Below are positions 51,101-59,036 of a stretch of 64,000 bases of DNA, in pieces. Each line of letters begins with the position of its first letter. The stretch's first letter is position 1. Under the pieces are notes generated by a model. The model saw only the letters and a program-made list of their open reading frames with translations. It was not told the origin of the DNA and did no database searches. This stretch comes from Curtobacterium sp. MCJR17_055 (GTDB lineage Bacteria > Actinomycetota > Actinomycetes > Actinomycetales > Microbacteriaceae): positions 659,179-723,178 of the forward strand of contig NZ_QKLF01000002.1 in assembly GCF_003224335.1 (NCBI RefSeq), read 5' to 3'. A program made the translations under genes and the position numbers.

Positions 51101-52111
51101 GAAGCCGAAGGGGTAGTCGACGACGCTCGCCGGGTCGGCGCGGTTGATCGACCCGTACATCGAGTCGAAGTACCGGTACCCGACGTAGATGCCCTCGGTG
51201 TACTGCTCCTCGGCGCTGTTGCCGTCGTTGTTCGCGAACGACCCGGAGGCCGGGTAGTACGAGTACTTCGACGCCCAGGTGTCGGTGAGCTTGCCCGAGG
51301 GGGTGACGGTGCCGTTGAGCACCTCGGTCAGTGCCGTGCCGCCCTCCTGCCCGGCCTGGCTCATGAGGAGCATCGAGTCGAGCGGCTTCCCGCCGTCCGG
51401 GTCGACGGCCGCCGCGTTGATCTGGTCGAAGAACGCCGTGTCGACGACCCCGCCGACGTTGAGGACCACCACGACCTTGCCGTAGGTCTGTCCGATGAGT
51501 TGGAGGTCGTCCTTCTCGAGGTCGGTCAGCTGGTAGTCGCCGGCGCCGGACGACCGGTCCGCACCCTCACCGGAGTTGCGGGACAGCACGTAGAGCGCGG
51601 TGTCGGTCGGTGCTGTCGGCTGCACGGTGGTGCGGGTGAGGCGCTGCTCGACGGACGAGTAGTCGATGGTGGGGCCGAAGATCCCGCCGCCGCTGGTGTT
51701 GCCGTACTTCGCGTCGAACGCCGTCTTCACCGCGTCCGAGTACGCCCGGTCGGTGGTGATCTGGTAGCCCGCGTTCTCGAGGCCCTGACGCACGGAGACC
51801 GACGAGCGGTTGTTCACCGCGCCCGAGCCGGTGCCGCCCTTGACGGTCGCGTAGGCGCCGACGCCGTAGACGGCCACCGTCCCGCTGCTCGCCATCGGCA
51901 GCGCCGAGTCGTTGTTCTCGAGCAGGACCATGCCCTGGGTCGCCGCTTCCTTGCTCAGCGCGGCGTTCGCCTTCTCGAGGGGCCCGGGGTTCGGGTTGGT
52001 GGTGGCCGCTTGCGCGAGCCCGGTCCCGGCGACGACGAGCGCCCCCGTGACCCCGGCCGCGAGGGCGGCCTTCGCGGCGACCACGAGGGGCCGCCTGTTC
52101 TCCACATGCAT
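48155..52111 (-). CDS. Large secreted GH3 beta-glycosidase with permuted domains and Ig-like tail
   Basis: A 1318-residue exported enzyme with a signal peptide ending GLAQA (about 1-36). The domain order is unusual. Residues 55-345 resemble GH3_C ([29 protein letters not shown]), and about 350-455 is an FnIII-like unit. About 590-890 is the catalytic GH3_N barrel, with [14 protein letters not shown] and nucleophile Asp825 in [14 protein letters not shown]. The last 170 residues hold an OmpL47-like bacterial Ig domain and an Ig-like domain ([20 protein letters not shown]). It probably trims plant or microbial beta-glycans outside the cell. GGGAGG lies 9 nt before the ATG at 52111. An in-frame start at 52213 lacks support. 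Confidence 0.9.
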   Translation of the reverse strand: MHVENRRPLVVAAKAALAAGVTGALVVAGTGLAQAATTNPNPGPLEKANAALSKEAATQGMVLLENNDSALPMASSGTVAVYGVGAYATVKGGTGSGAVNNRSSVSVRQGLENAGYQITTDRAYSDAVKTAFDAKYGNTSGGGIFGPTIDYSSVEQRLTRTTVQPTAPTDTALYVLSRNSGEGADRSSGAGDYQLTDLEKDDLQLIGQTYGKVVVVLNVGGVVDTAFFDQINAAAVDPDGGKPLDSMLLMSQAGQEGGTALTEVLNGTVTPSGKLTDTWASKYSYYPASGSFANNDGNSAEEQYTEGIYVGYRYFDSMYGSINRADPASVVDYPFGFGLSYTQFQVEPLGVTADMSSVTVKARVTNVGTEASGKDVVQTYFSAPQTGLDKPYQQLAGSAKTDSLAPGASQTVTIRYNTTDMASYDQEKATNVMEAGDYVIRVGDSSRNTTVAAKLRLGATTTVEQLSNQLDDQAPATERTSDPADFFTYPDEERQLADAPVLPLDTTGFAAPDHSSKEEQDVPVGTDSPYYALDRDTIASVTAYVDAASTNWEGTGAPYQAKTGEETEGVTVVPGSTLFDVKTGKISMEQFVAGLSATQLANIVEGASAAGTTATAVGAAGYTTAKYEDLGLPGMTLADGPAGLRITQKIASNPATYQFGTAWPIGTLLAQTWDPELVQRVGEAVGQEMSEYGVSLWLAPGMNIHRDPLNGRNFEYYSEDPLLTGLIAAATTKGVQSIPGVGVTIKHFYGNNQETARTTSNDVISERASREIYLRGFEIAVKSAQPMSVMTSYNKVNGTYASGSYDLNTDVLRGEWGFAGTVMTDWGAGPRTGATGVMYAGNDLIEPGGNPNEVLNALKKVDPTIDVSGLPAYNRTVTPTRTSYSWQFGGLVPSATGTETLSTTVDATTDLSKAPLSGTTTRDAINNETYAGNARYASVQAAYADVTALLSGTALTAAQKAGITVSDVRRQDPADPASPVVAYTVTIRGSYPATGYNLRLGDLQRSASRILTTASQTAGFQQLAGQKGVAGITVEPYTAQFSDLTSYQTVTKGRVLTNQTGDGPSVAITASPSANAAGWTDAPVEVRVTSTDDDARLYLSVDSGELLPATDPVAISDEGEHQLRALAVGADGSISTLLEQTVRIDTTDPVARVTSSTTGKLTLTATDALSGVDAIQYSLDGTTWKTYTGPVAIADTPKAVRYRAVDVAGNTSPAKTKTVTAPKAAPVVTKQPVAKVSVTVGTKVTLTATASGSPTPIVRWQRSSDGGKSWTTASGATKTSWTFTAAAATDGKQYRAVFTNGSGKAISSVTKVSVTTRK

Positions 52112-52219
52112 CGAGTTGTCCTCCCTGACAACGTCGGACGCGTCGGCGTCGACCCGCGCCGCGTCCCTGCGTCTCAGGTCGTCCCGACCGACGCGAGGGG
52201 TCTGACGGAACAATCCCGG

Positions 52220-52249
52220 ACGCTATTCGGCTTTGGAGGGGACTGTCAA
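52220..52249 (-). promoter_or_regulatory. Promoter of GH3 gene
   Basis: Reading leftward: perfect -35 TTGACA (52249-52244), an 18-nt spacer and -10 TAGCGT (52225-52220). It is 109 nt upstream of the start codon. Confidence 0.65.
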
Positions 52250-52250
52250 T

Positions 52251-52262
52251 GCACAAATGTGC
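52251..52262. promoter_or_regulatory. Palindrome next to GH3 promoter
   Basis: GCACAAATGTGC has perfect 5-bp arms around AA and lies one base upstream of the GH3 -35. It is a candidate operator. Confidence 0.45.
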
Positions 52263-52343
52263 GGGGCCGTCATGTTTTTCGGCCGCCTCCAGACTGAAGG
52301 CCGACGGCGAGTCGCTTCACCATCGGGCCATGACGGTCAACGG

Positions 52344-52580
52344 TGTCGGGCGTCGCTCCGCGACCGCACGCGGGACGAGGTCCTCGCCGCGGTGCGCGCC
52401 GGGGGAGGCTCGACTCGCGCCGAGCTCGCCGAGCTCGCCGCGCTCGCCGAGCTCGCCGGGGTCCGCCGCTCGGCGCAGCCGGCGATCGCCCGGGCGGTCC
52501 AGGTCCGGCCGGCAGCGCTCGGGTCCGACTCCGAGCTCGTCGGGGCGCTCGACCTCGCGGCGGCGTGTCAGCCCGCCTGA
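52344..52580 (+). pseudogene. Likely remnant of a ROK regulator N-terminus
   Basis: In one frame, divergent from the GH3 gene, the sequence reads SLRDRTRDEVLAAVRAGGGS followed by TRAELAELAALAELAG, which resembles the DNA-binding helix region of ROK regulators (TRAELAELTGLSRS). It then loses similarity and stops at 52580 after about 80 codons, without the sugar-kinase domain and with no good start codon. A ROK gene is a common partner of GH3 genes. Four tandem 9-bp units encode the ELA repeats. I see nothing else that is coding in the gap between GH3 and 52635. The call is tentative. Confidence 0.35.
52422..52457. repeat. Four 9-bp tandem repeats (ELA codons)
   Basis: GAGCTCGCC, GAGCTCGCC, GCGCTCGCC and GAGCTCGCC are consecutive and in frame with the putative ROK remnant, giving ELA-ELA-ALA-ELA. 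Confidence 0.7.
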
Positions 52581-52634
52581 TCATCCTCTCCACACCGGTC
52601 CACTGAAGTACTGGAACATCAGTAGAGTGGAGCG

Positions 52635-53129
52635 ATGACCCTCACCATGCTCGCGACCGTTCCGCTCCTGCTCATCACGACTGCGCTCCCGTCCGGAGCC
52701 GTGCCGTCCACCGAGGCGGCACCTCCCACCACGTCTGCCGGCGTCGTCAGTGCGCTCGAGCAGATCGGGCGCACCCAGACCGCGTCGGACATCAGCGCCG
52801 TGCGTGCTGCGGGCGGCGCCGTTCTGCTGACCGACCCGGACACGAGCGAGGTGGTCGCGGCCGTGTCGGCTGAGACGCCCCTCGGGCGCGCGCTGAACCC
52901 CGTCACGCCGGGCTGCTCCACGACGTCGCTCTGCATGCGGTCCGCTGCGAACGTGCCCTACGGCTACAGCGGAGCGGGGACGCGCACCGGGACCTGGAAG
53001 AACATCGCGCAGATGGCGCCCGGCGACCGTCGCTCGCGGTTCGAGTGGACCTCAGGGGGTCTGACGCTCGCGCCCGGGGAGACGAACATCTTCGGTCGCC
53101 CGGTCACGATGAAGAAGATCAGTCGCTGA
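52635..53129 (+). CDS. Secreted protein of unknown function
   Basis: A 164-residue protein with an N-terminal hydrophobic signal (LATVPLLLITTALPSGA, residues 6-22) and probable cleavage after residue 22-30. The mature domain contains two cysteines (in TPGCSTTSLCMRSAA) and ends in LTLAPGETNIFGRPVTMKKI. I do not recognise a family. The short, cysteine-paired, exported shape resembles peptidase-inhibitor or bacteriocin-like proteins, but no motif proves it. A weak -10 (TAGAGT) lies shortly before the ATG at 52635. It is transcribed away from the GH3 gene and followed by the DUF6328 gene after 82 nt. Confidence 0.7.
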   Translation: MTLTMLATVPLLLITTALPSGAVPSTEAAPPTTSAGVVSALEQIGRTQTASDISAVRAAGGAVLLTDPDTSEVVAAVSAETPLGRALNPVTPGCSTTSLCMRSAANVPYGYSGAGTRTGTWKNIAQMAPGDRRSRFEWTSGGLTLAPGETNIFGRPVTMKKISR

Positions 53130-53211
53130 TCGTCCGCCGTCTCCCGCGGCGGAGCAGCCGGTCTGTGCCGCGGGAGGTCGAGCCGGGGCGCGACGTGGTT
53201 CGATCCAGACC

Positions 53212-53718
53212 ATGAGCACCACCGACCGTGACGTCCACCGCACCGAGCGGGGACGGAACGAGACCCCCGCAGAGCGCTGGGACCGCAACTGGTCCGACAT
53301 CCAGCAGGAGCTGCGCATCGTCCAGACCGGAACGCAGATCCTCGCCGGGTTCCTGCTGACGCTGCCGTTCCAGCAGCGCTTCGCGTCCCTCACCGCGCTG
53401 CAGGAGACGGTCTACCTCGTGCTCGTCGTGCTCGCCGTCGTCGTCACCGTGGTCGCGCTGTCCGCGGTCGCGACGCACCGCCTGGTGTTCCGGCAGCGGC
53501 AGAAGCACGACCTGGTCCGGGTGGGCAACGTCATCCTGCTCACGGCCCTCATCGCGAGCGCACTGCTGTTCGCCGGCACGGTGCTGTTCGTGTTCGACGT
53601 GGTGCTCGGGGACCGCGGGGGCGTGGTCGCCGGCGTCGTCGTCTTCGTGGGGACCGCCGCGCTGTGGACGACGCTGCCGACGGTGCTGCGCCGCACCTCG
53701 CGCGACGTCGAGGAGTGA
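53212..53718 (+). CDS. DUF6328 family membrane protein
   Basis: A 168-residue protein with four membrane segments at about 46-62, 70-93, 108-128 and 132-152. The segment ELRIVQTGTQILAGFLLTLP followed by FQQRFASL is the DUF6328 signature. The 35-residue N-terminus is charged and cytoplasmic. No function is known for the family. The start ATG follows a weak ribosome binding site. It stands between the secreted protein gene and the convergent Ku gene. Confidence 0.82.
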   Translation: MSTTDRDVHRTERGRNETPAERWDRNWSDIQQELRIVQTGTQILAGFLLTLPFQQRFASLTALQETVYLVLVVLAVVVTVVALSAVATHRLVFRQRQKHDLVRVGNVILLTALIASALLFAGTVLFVFDVVLGDRGGVVAGVVVFVGTAALWTTLPTVLRRTSRDVEE

Positions 53719-53731
53719 GCGCGCGGCGGGG

Positions 53732-54820
53732 CTAGCTCGCCTTCTGCTTCGCGGCCGGTGCCTTGACCGGGGTCTTCTTCGTCGACGTCTTCTCGGCAGG
53801 GGCCTTCGCTGCCGGCGCTCCGTCCGCCGACGCCTTGCTCGCTGACGCCTTGCTCGTCGACGACCCGCCCGCCGAGGCCTTCGCGGCCGGGGTCTTGCGC
53901 GTCGACCTCTTCGCCGCCGGTGTCCGCTTCGCAGGCGCCTCCTCAGCGGCCGCATCGTCGTCTGACGTCGACTCGCCGGAGCCACCGCCCTGCTTCCGCG
54001 ATCGCCCCGCCGGACGCGCCCCCGAGCCTCCCGACCGGTTCTTGTCCACGGACGCGCGCAGCGCCGCCATCAGGTCGATGACGTCCCCACCGGTGTCGTC
54101 GTCGTCAGCCGCGTCCTTGCCGAACGTCTCCGCGGTGTCGACGTCGTCACCGGACTCCAGCTTCGCGTCGATGAGCTGCTGCAGCTCCTCCTGGTACTCG
54201 TCCGTGTACCGGTCCGGGTCGAAGTCGGTCGACATGCTCTCGACGAGCGAGGACGACATCTTCAGCTCGTTCGCGCTGACCTTCACCGAGGTGTCGAGGG
54301 CCGTGAAGTCCGCCGCACGGACCTCGTCGCCCCACAGGAGCCCCTGGAGCAGCAGCACGTCGTCGTGCACGCGGAGCACCCCGAGCCGGGTCTTCTGACG
54401 GAGGGTGAACTGCACGATCGCCAGGCGGTCGGTCTGCTCGAGGGTCTTGCGGAGGAGCACGTACGCCTTCGGGGAGCGCGAGTCCGGCTCGAGGTAGTAC
54501 GTCTTCTCGAACATCATCGGGTCGACCTGGTCGACGGGCACGAACTCGAGGACCTCGATCTCGTGCGACTGCTCCTGCGGCAGCTGCTTGAAGTCGTCGG
54601 AGGTGAGGACCACGGTCTTCTCGCCGTCGTCGTACGCCTTCTGGATGTCGCCGTACTCGACCTCGTGGCCGAGCTCGCAGACGCGCTTGTACCGGATGCG
54701 GGCCTTGTCCTCGTCGTGGATCTGGTGCAGCGAGACGTCGTGCGTCTCGGTCGCCGCGTACACCTTGATCGGCACGTTGACGAGCCCGAACGCGATGGAG
54801 CCCTTCCAGATCGACCTCAT
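53732..54820 (-). CDS. ku: Non-homologous end joining protein Ku
   Basis: A 362-residue bacterial Ku. The family start is MRSIWKGSIAFGLVNVPIKVYAATE, with the core ring-forming segments RYKRVCELGHEVEYGDIQKAY, YYLEPDSRSPKAYVLLRKTL and WGDEVRAADFTALD (within the first 260 residues). It binds broken DNA ends as a homodimer and recruits LigD, which is encoded 1.1 kb away. The last 110 residues are an Ala/Lys/Pro/Thr-rich tail (KTPAAKASAGGSS and similar) that can contact DNA directly, as in other actinobacterial Ku proteins. The ATG at 54820 is the family start. It is divergent from the SDR-LigD pair. Confidence 0.95.
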   Translation of the reverse strand: MRSIWKGSIAFGLVNVPIKVYAATETHDVSLHQIHDEDKARIRYKRVCELGHEVEYGDIQKAYDDGEKTVVLTSDDFKQLPQEQSHEIEVLEFVPVDQVDPMMFEKTYYLEPDSRSPKAYVLLRKTLEQTDRLAIVQFTLRQKTRLGVLRVHDDVLLLQGLLWGDEVRAADFTALDTSVKVSANELKMSSSLVESMSTDFDPDRYTDEYQEELQQLIDAKLESGDDVDTAETFGKDAADDDDTGGDVIDLMAALRASVDKNRSGGSGARPAGRSRKQGGGSGESTSDDDAAAEEAPAKRTPAAKRSTRKTPAAKASAGGSSTSKASASKASADGAPAAKAPAEKTSTKKTPVKAPAAKQKAS

Positions 54821-54986
54821 GCGCTCATGATGCCCGGATGCATGCGGATCGGCGCTCAGTTCCGAGCGGATCGGCAGGTGCGGCGGGCGGCCGCTCGCCC
54901 TCCACAGCCGGGAGGCGCGGCTCGCGTTCTCCACGGAGGTCGCCGCTCCTGTGTCGCCGGCCCGGTTCCGCGAGCACGATGGGGCC

Positions 54987-55877
54987 ATGAGCCAGCTCGA
55001 CAAGCAGGACCCCCGGGAGCAGTACGCCCGTCCGCCGTTCCCCGCGCAGACGCAACAGGGGTCCGGCCGCGCAGCGGACCTCGACCCGCCGGCCGACCAC
55101 GGCGAGACGAGCTACCAGGGCACCGGGCGGATGCGCGGGTACCGCGTGCTCGTGACCGGGGCGGACTCGGGCATCGGCCGGGCCGCGGCGATCGCGATGG
55201 CGAAGGAGGGGGCGGACGTCGCCCTGAACGCCCTGCCCGAGGAGATCGAGGACCTGACCGAGGTGCGGGACGTCATCGCCGACCTCGGTCGCACGGCGGT
55301 GATGCTCCCGGGCGACCTGACCGACGAACCGTTCTGCGACGAACTCGTGCGGACTGCGGTCGACCTACTCGGCGGACTCGACGCGCTGGTGCTCGTCGCC
55401 GGGCACCAGAAGGTGCACGAGGACATCACGGAGCAGACCACCGAGGACTTCGACCGGACGATGAAGGTGAACCTCTACTCGCTGTTCTGGCTGACCCGGG
55501 CTGCGGTGCCGCACATGGCACCCGGCAGCGCGATCGTCACGACGAGTTCGGTGTCGGCGTACCTGCCCCAGGACCGGATGATCGACTACGCGGCGACGAA
55601 GGCCGCCATCATCACGTACACGAACGGGCTCGCCCGCCAGCTGGCGTCGAAGGGCATCCGGGCGAACACGGTCGTCCCCGGCCCGGTGTGGACCCCGCTG
55701 CAGCCGATCAGCTACCCCGGGGACGAGATCGCGGCCTACGGACAGGACACCCCGCTCGGCAGGCCCGCACAACCGGTCGAGCTCGCCAGTGCGTACGTGT
55801 ACCTCGCCGGCCCGGAGTCGTCGTACACGTCGGGCACGACGCTCACGGTCGGCGGTGCGACCGGGGTCGCCCTGTGA
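54987..55877 (+). CDS. SDR family oxidoreductase (YghA-like)
   Basis: A 296-residue short-chain dehydrogenase with a 45-residue N-terminal extension (QLDKQDPREQYARPPFP, then GETSYQGTGRM) that marks the YghA/GsiB-associated subgroup. The cofactor motif is VLVTGADSGIGRAAAIAMAK, the catalytic triad is Ser in TTSSVSAYL and Tyr-Lys in YAATKAAI, and the C-terminus ends in GTTLTVGGATGVAL. The stop overlaps the LigD start (GTGA), so the two are translated together. Its place in a repair operon is unexplained; aldehyde or general stress reduction is a guess. Confidence 0.9.
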   Translation: MSQLDKQDPREQYARPPFPAQTQQGSGRAADLDPPADHGETSYQGTGRMRGYRVLVTGADSGIGRAAAIAMAKEGADVALNALPEEIEDLTEVRDVIADLGRTAVMLPGDLTDEPFCDELVRTAVDLLGGLDALVLVAGHQKVHEDITEQTTEDFDRTMKVNLYSLFWLTRAAVPHMAPGSAIVTTSSVSAYLPQDRMIDYAATKAAIITYTNGLARQLASKGIRANTVVPGPVWTPLQPISYPGDEIAAYGQDTPLGRPAQPVELASAYVYLAGPESSYTSGTTLTVGGATGVAL

Positions 55878-58411
55878 GCCCGGTGACGAAGAAGACGACG
55901 GTGCAGGTCGGGGACCGTCGTCTGGCGCTGACGAACCTCGACAAGGTGCTCTACCCGGAGACCGGCACGACCAAGGGGCGGGTCATCGAGTACTACGAGC
56001 GCATCGCGCCGTGGATGATCCCGCACGTCACCGGCCGCCCGATGACCCGGAAGCGGTGGGCGAACGGCGTCGACGGCAAGGTCTTCTTCGAGAAGAACCT
56101 GCCCGACTCGGCCCCGGACTGGATCCGGCACCACACGATCTCGCACGAGCACCACGACGTCGAGTACCCGGTGGTGGACGAGATGCCGACGCTGGTGTGG
56201 ACGGCGCAGCAGGCCGCGCTCGAGCTGCACGTGCCGCAGTGGCGGTTCGGTCCGCGCGGCGGGCACCAGAACCCGGACCGGCTCGTCCTCGACCTGGACC
56301 CGGGTGAGGGCGTCGGGCTGCCGGAGTGCGTCGAGGTGGCGCTGGCCGCCCGGGCGGTGCTGCAGGGGATGGGACTCGAGCCGTACCCGGTGACCTCCGG
56401 GTCGAAGGGCATCCACCTGTACGCGGCACTCGACGGGAAGGCGACGGCCCAGCAGGTGTCGGACGTGGCGCACGAACTGGCGCGGGCGCTGGAGCAGGAC
56501 ATGCCGGACCTGGTCCTGTCGTCGATGAGCCGCGCGGAGCGGGCCGGCAAGGTGTTCGTGGACTGGTCGCAGAACAACGGCAACAAGACGACGATCGCGC
56601 CGTACTCCCTGCGCGGCCGGTCGCTGCCGACGGTCGCTGCGCCCCGGACGTGGGAGGAGTTGACCGAGCCTGGCCTGGCACACCTGACGCTGGACGAGGT
56701 CCTCGAGCGGGTGCCGGTGCTCGGTGACCTGCTGCACCCGGTCGCCGCGGCGTCCCTCGGGGTCGGACGAGCCGATGCCGGGCGCTGGGACGGCGCGCGC
56801 ACGGAGGCGGTGAACGAGCGCGAGCGGCAGGAACGGCAGGAGCTGCAGGACCGCCTGTCGACGTACCGGGCTAAGCGGGACGCGTCCAGGACCCCGGAAC
56901 CGGTGCCGCAGGCGTCGCCGACCGTGCGGACCGACGGGAAGCCGACGTTCGTCATCCAGGAGCACCACGCGACCCGGAACCACCACGACTTCCGCCTGGA
57001 GCACGACGGCGTGCTGGTGAGCTGGGCGCTCCCGAAGGGGGAGCCGACCGACCCGGGCGCGAACCACCTGGCCGTGCAGACCGAGGACCACCCGCTGGAG
57101 TACGGCGGCTTCGAGGGCGTCATCCCCGCCGGAGAGTACGGCGGGGGCACGGTCACGATCTGGGACGACGGGACGTACGAGCTCGAGAAGTGGCGCGAGG
57201 GCGAGGAGGTCATCGTCACGCTGCACGGACGGACGAACGGCGTCCGACGGCTCGCGCTCCTGCACACCCGGGGGCGCGGTCGCGGTGGTGACGAGAAGAA
57301 CTGGCTCATCCACCGCACGAAGGACCAGCCCGACCAGGGCGCGGTGACGGACGGGGCGGACGCCGGGAGGGCCTCCCGGTCGAGCGCCGCGGGCCGTGAG
57401 CGGATCGACCGGGCGGCGTCCGCGTCCACGGAGCCGGCCGAACGCCGCACCATGCAGGCGTCGCTGCAGAAGGGCGAGCCGGCACTCGACCCGCGCCAGT
57501 GGGCGTTCGAGATGAAGTGGGACGGGGTCCGGGCGCTGGCGACCGTCCGCGACGGCGCCGTCCGCCTGCTCAGCCGGAACGGCAACGACCTCACGGACCA
57601 GTACCCGGAGCTGCAGGAACTCGGGGAGCGGGCTGGGGTCGACGGCGTGTTCGACGGCGAGGTCGTGGCGCTCGACGACCACGGACGGCCGTCCTTCCAG
57701 CTGCTGCAGAACCGGATGGGACTGACGAAGCCGCGCGAGGTGGCCGCCGCACAGGCCAGCACCCCGGTGCGCTTGTTCCTGTTCGACGTGCTCGAGGCGG
57801 ACGGCCACGAGCTCACCCGGCTCGGCTACACCGCCAGGCGCGAGGCGCTGACGACCGTGGTCGAGCCCGGAGGCGCGATCGAGGTGCCGCCGGCGTTCGA
57901 CGGAGACCTTCCGGCGGCGATGTCCGCGTCGCGGGAGCGCGGGCTCGAAGGAGTCGTCGCCAAGAAGCGCTCCTCGCGGTACGTCGAGGGGCGGCGGTCC
58001 GAGTCGTGGCTGAAGCTGAAGCACCACGCCACGCAGGAGGTGGTCGTCGGTGGCTGGAAGCCCGGGGCCGGACGGCGAGCGGGGGGCATCGGCTCGCTGC
58101 TGCTCGGGATCCCCGGCGACGACGGCCTGGTGTACGTGGGCAAGGTCGGCACCGGGTTCCGTGACCGGGACCTCGACGAGATCGGCGCGCTGCTCGACGG
58201 GCTGGAGCGGGATGCGTCGCCGTTCGTCGACGTGCCCCGGCCGGACGCGCGCGATGCGCATTGGGTCGCCGCCGAGCGGGTGGCGGAGGTCGAGTTCGCG
58301 GAGTGGACGGGCGACGGACGGCTGCGTCAGCCGTCGTGGCGGGGCTGGCGCAGTGACAAGTCCCCGGAGGACGTCGTCCGCGAGGTCCCCGAGGAGGTCG
58401 TGCCCGACTGA
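55874..58411 (+). CDS. ligD: Multifunctional DNA end-joining ligase LigD
   Basis: An 845-residue three-domain ligase in the polymerase-phosphoesterase-ligase order usual in actinobacteria. The polymerase/primase domain is at about 1-300 with catalytic acids in LVLDLDPGEGVG. The 3'-phosphoesterase domain is at 345-500 with HHDFRLEHDGVLVSWALPKG. The ATP-dependent ligase is at 530-845 with Lys548 in FEMKWDGVRALA and the later motifs GLEGVVAKKRSSRYVEGR and WLKLKHHATQEVVVGG. It seals ends held by Ku. The GTG start overlaps the SDR stop. The interdomain linker (about 500-520) is low-complexity and carries the GGGCCTCCCGG-encoded GRASRSSA. Confidence 0.96.
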   Translation: MSPVTKKTTVQVGDRRLALTNLDKVLYPETGTTKGRVIEYYERIAPWMIPHVTGRPMTRKRWANGVDGKVFFEKNLPDSAPDWIRHHTISHEHHDVEYPVVDEMPTLVWTAQQAALELHVPQWRFGPRGGHQNPDRLVLDLDPGEGVGLPECVEVALAARAVLQGMGLEPYPVTSGSKGIHLYAALDGKATAQQVSDVAHELARALEQDMPDLVLSSMSRAERAGKVFVDWSQNNGNKTTIAPYSLRGRSLPTVAAPRTWEELTEPGLAHLTLDEVLERVPVLGDLLHPVAAASLGVGRADAGRWDGARTEAVNERERQERQELQDRLSTYRAKRDASRTPEPVPQASPTVRTDGKPTFVIQEHHATRNHHDFRLEHDGVLVSWALPKGEPTDPGANHLAVQTEDHPLEYGGFEGVIPAGEYGGGTVTIWDDGTYELEKWREGEEVIVTLHGRTNGVRRLALLHTRGRGRGGDEKNWLIHRTKDQPDQGAVTDGADAGRASRSSAAGRERIDRAASASTEPAERRTMQASLQKGEPALDPRQWAFEMKWDGVRALATVRDGAVRLLSRNGNDLTDQYPELQELGERAGVDGVFDGEVVALDDHGRPSFQLLQNRMGLTKPREVAAAQASTPVRLFLFDVLEADGHELTRLGYTARREALTTVVEPGGAIEVPPAFDGDLPAAMSASRERGLEGVVAKKRSSRYVEGRRSESWLKLKHHATQEVVVGGWKPGAGRRAGGIGSLLLGIPGDDGLVYVGKVGTGFRDRDLDEIGALLDGLERDASPFVDVPRPDARDAHWVAAERVAEVEFAEWTGDGRLRQPSWRGWRSDKSPEDVVREVPEEVVPD

Positions 58412-58560
58412 GCCGGTCCGGAATCCGCATGCACGAGCATGAGGTCCGCCGGGGGCGAACTTCCGTCCCCCGTTGTCCACGGCAGCGGGGGACGATCTCG
58501 GCACGACCGCCTGCTGCCGCGAGCGTGGCTGTTACGGTCCTCGAGACGGAAGGACGCGAC

Positions 58561-58761
58561 ATGGACGCGAGCAAGTACCTGCCGCCGTTCACGCAGGGAC
58601 AGCGCGGTGACGCGACGCAGGACCCGCGTGGCAAGCAGGACGCCGCCGGTGGCGCGGCCGTCGGCGGACGACACGACGACCGGCAGATGGTGGACGCGGG
58701 CAGCGTCACCGACCCGGAAGCGACCTACGCCGACTTCCTCGGCGACCAGGTCGACGACTGA
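58561..58761 (+). CDS. Small hypothetical protein, 66 residues
   Basis: A short gene with GGAAGG ahead of its ATG. The product begins MDASKYLPPFTQGQRGDATQ and ends in DPEATYADFLGDQVDD. It is hydrophilic, has no cysteine or membrane segment, and is probably disordered. Actinobacterial genomes hold many such conserved small proteins of unknown role. It follows the LigD gene by 149 nt and faces a convergent small acidic gene. Function unknown. Confidence 0.7.
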   Translation: MDASKYLPPFTQGQRGDATQDPRGKQDAAGGAAVGGRHDDRQMVDAGSVTDPEATYADFLGDQVDD

Positions 58762-58846
58762 GCCGACCGCGCGAGACCGGCCCACGCTCCGGTCGAGCCG
58801 ACCGCGTCAGACGGAGCTGCCCGGCGTCAGGCCGAGCCGATCGGCG

Positions 58847-59026
58847 TCAGGCTGCGGGCGCGGGCCCGTCCGCGGCGGCGCTCCCCGACTCCAGCGGCAG
58901 GTCTTCCTCCGCTGCGGCACGCTCGTCCGCCTCACCGGCGTCCGCCGCGGCGGCCTTCGCCTCGTCGATGGCCTCCTGGGAGGCACGCAGCGCTTCGTCG
59001 TTCCCGGGGTGTGCCTGATCAGTCAT
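58847..59026 (-). CDS. Small acidic hypothetical protein, 59 residues
   Basis: A short leftward gene just 10 nt past the stop of the TIM-barrel gene, so they are likely co-transcribed. The product is MTDQAHPGNDEALRASQEAI followed by an Ala/Glu/Asp-rich helix (AKAAAADAGEADERAAAEED). It is strongly acidic, and no family can be named. The ribosome binding site is weak, and its reading frame with correct stop supports it only moderately. Confidence 0.6.
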   Translation of the reverse strand: MTDQAHPGNDEALRASQEAIDEAKAAAADAGEADERAAAEEDLPLESGSAAADGPAPAA

Positions 59027-59036
59027 GTCCGCCACG

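Noticed and set aside
49871..52297. Long open frame opposite the GH3 gene
   Set aside because: Compositional shadow of the GH3 gene: Arg/Gly/Val-rich, no domain and no ribosome binding site.
52249..52638. Several overlapping open frames beside the GH3 promoter
   Set aside because: Only one frame shows ROK-like helix similarity; the others are Arg/Ser/Pro-rich and lack starts.
55736..58504. Long open frame of over 900 codons on the opposite strand of ligD
   Set aside because: It is a mirror of GC-rich codon use; the translation is Arg/Ala/Gly-rich and shows no domain, whereas ligD on the other strand has full catalytic motifs.
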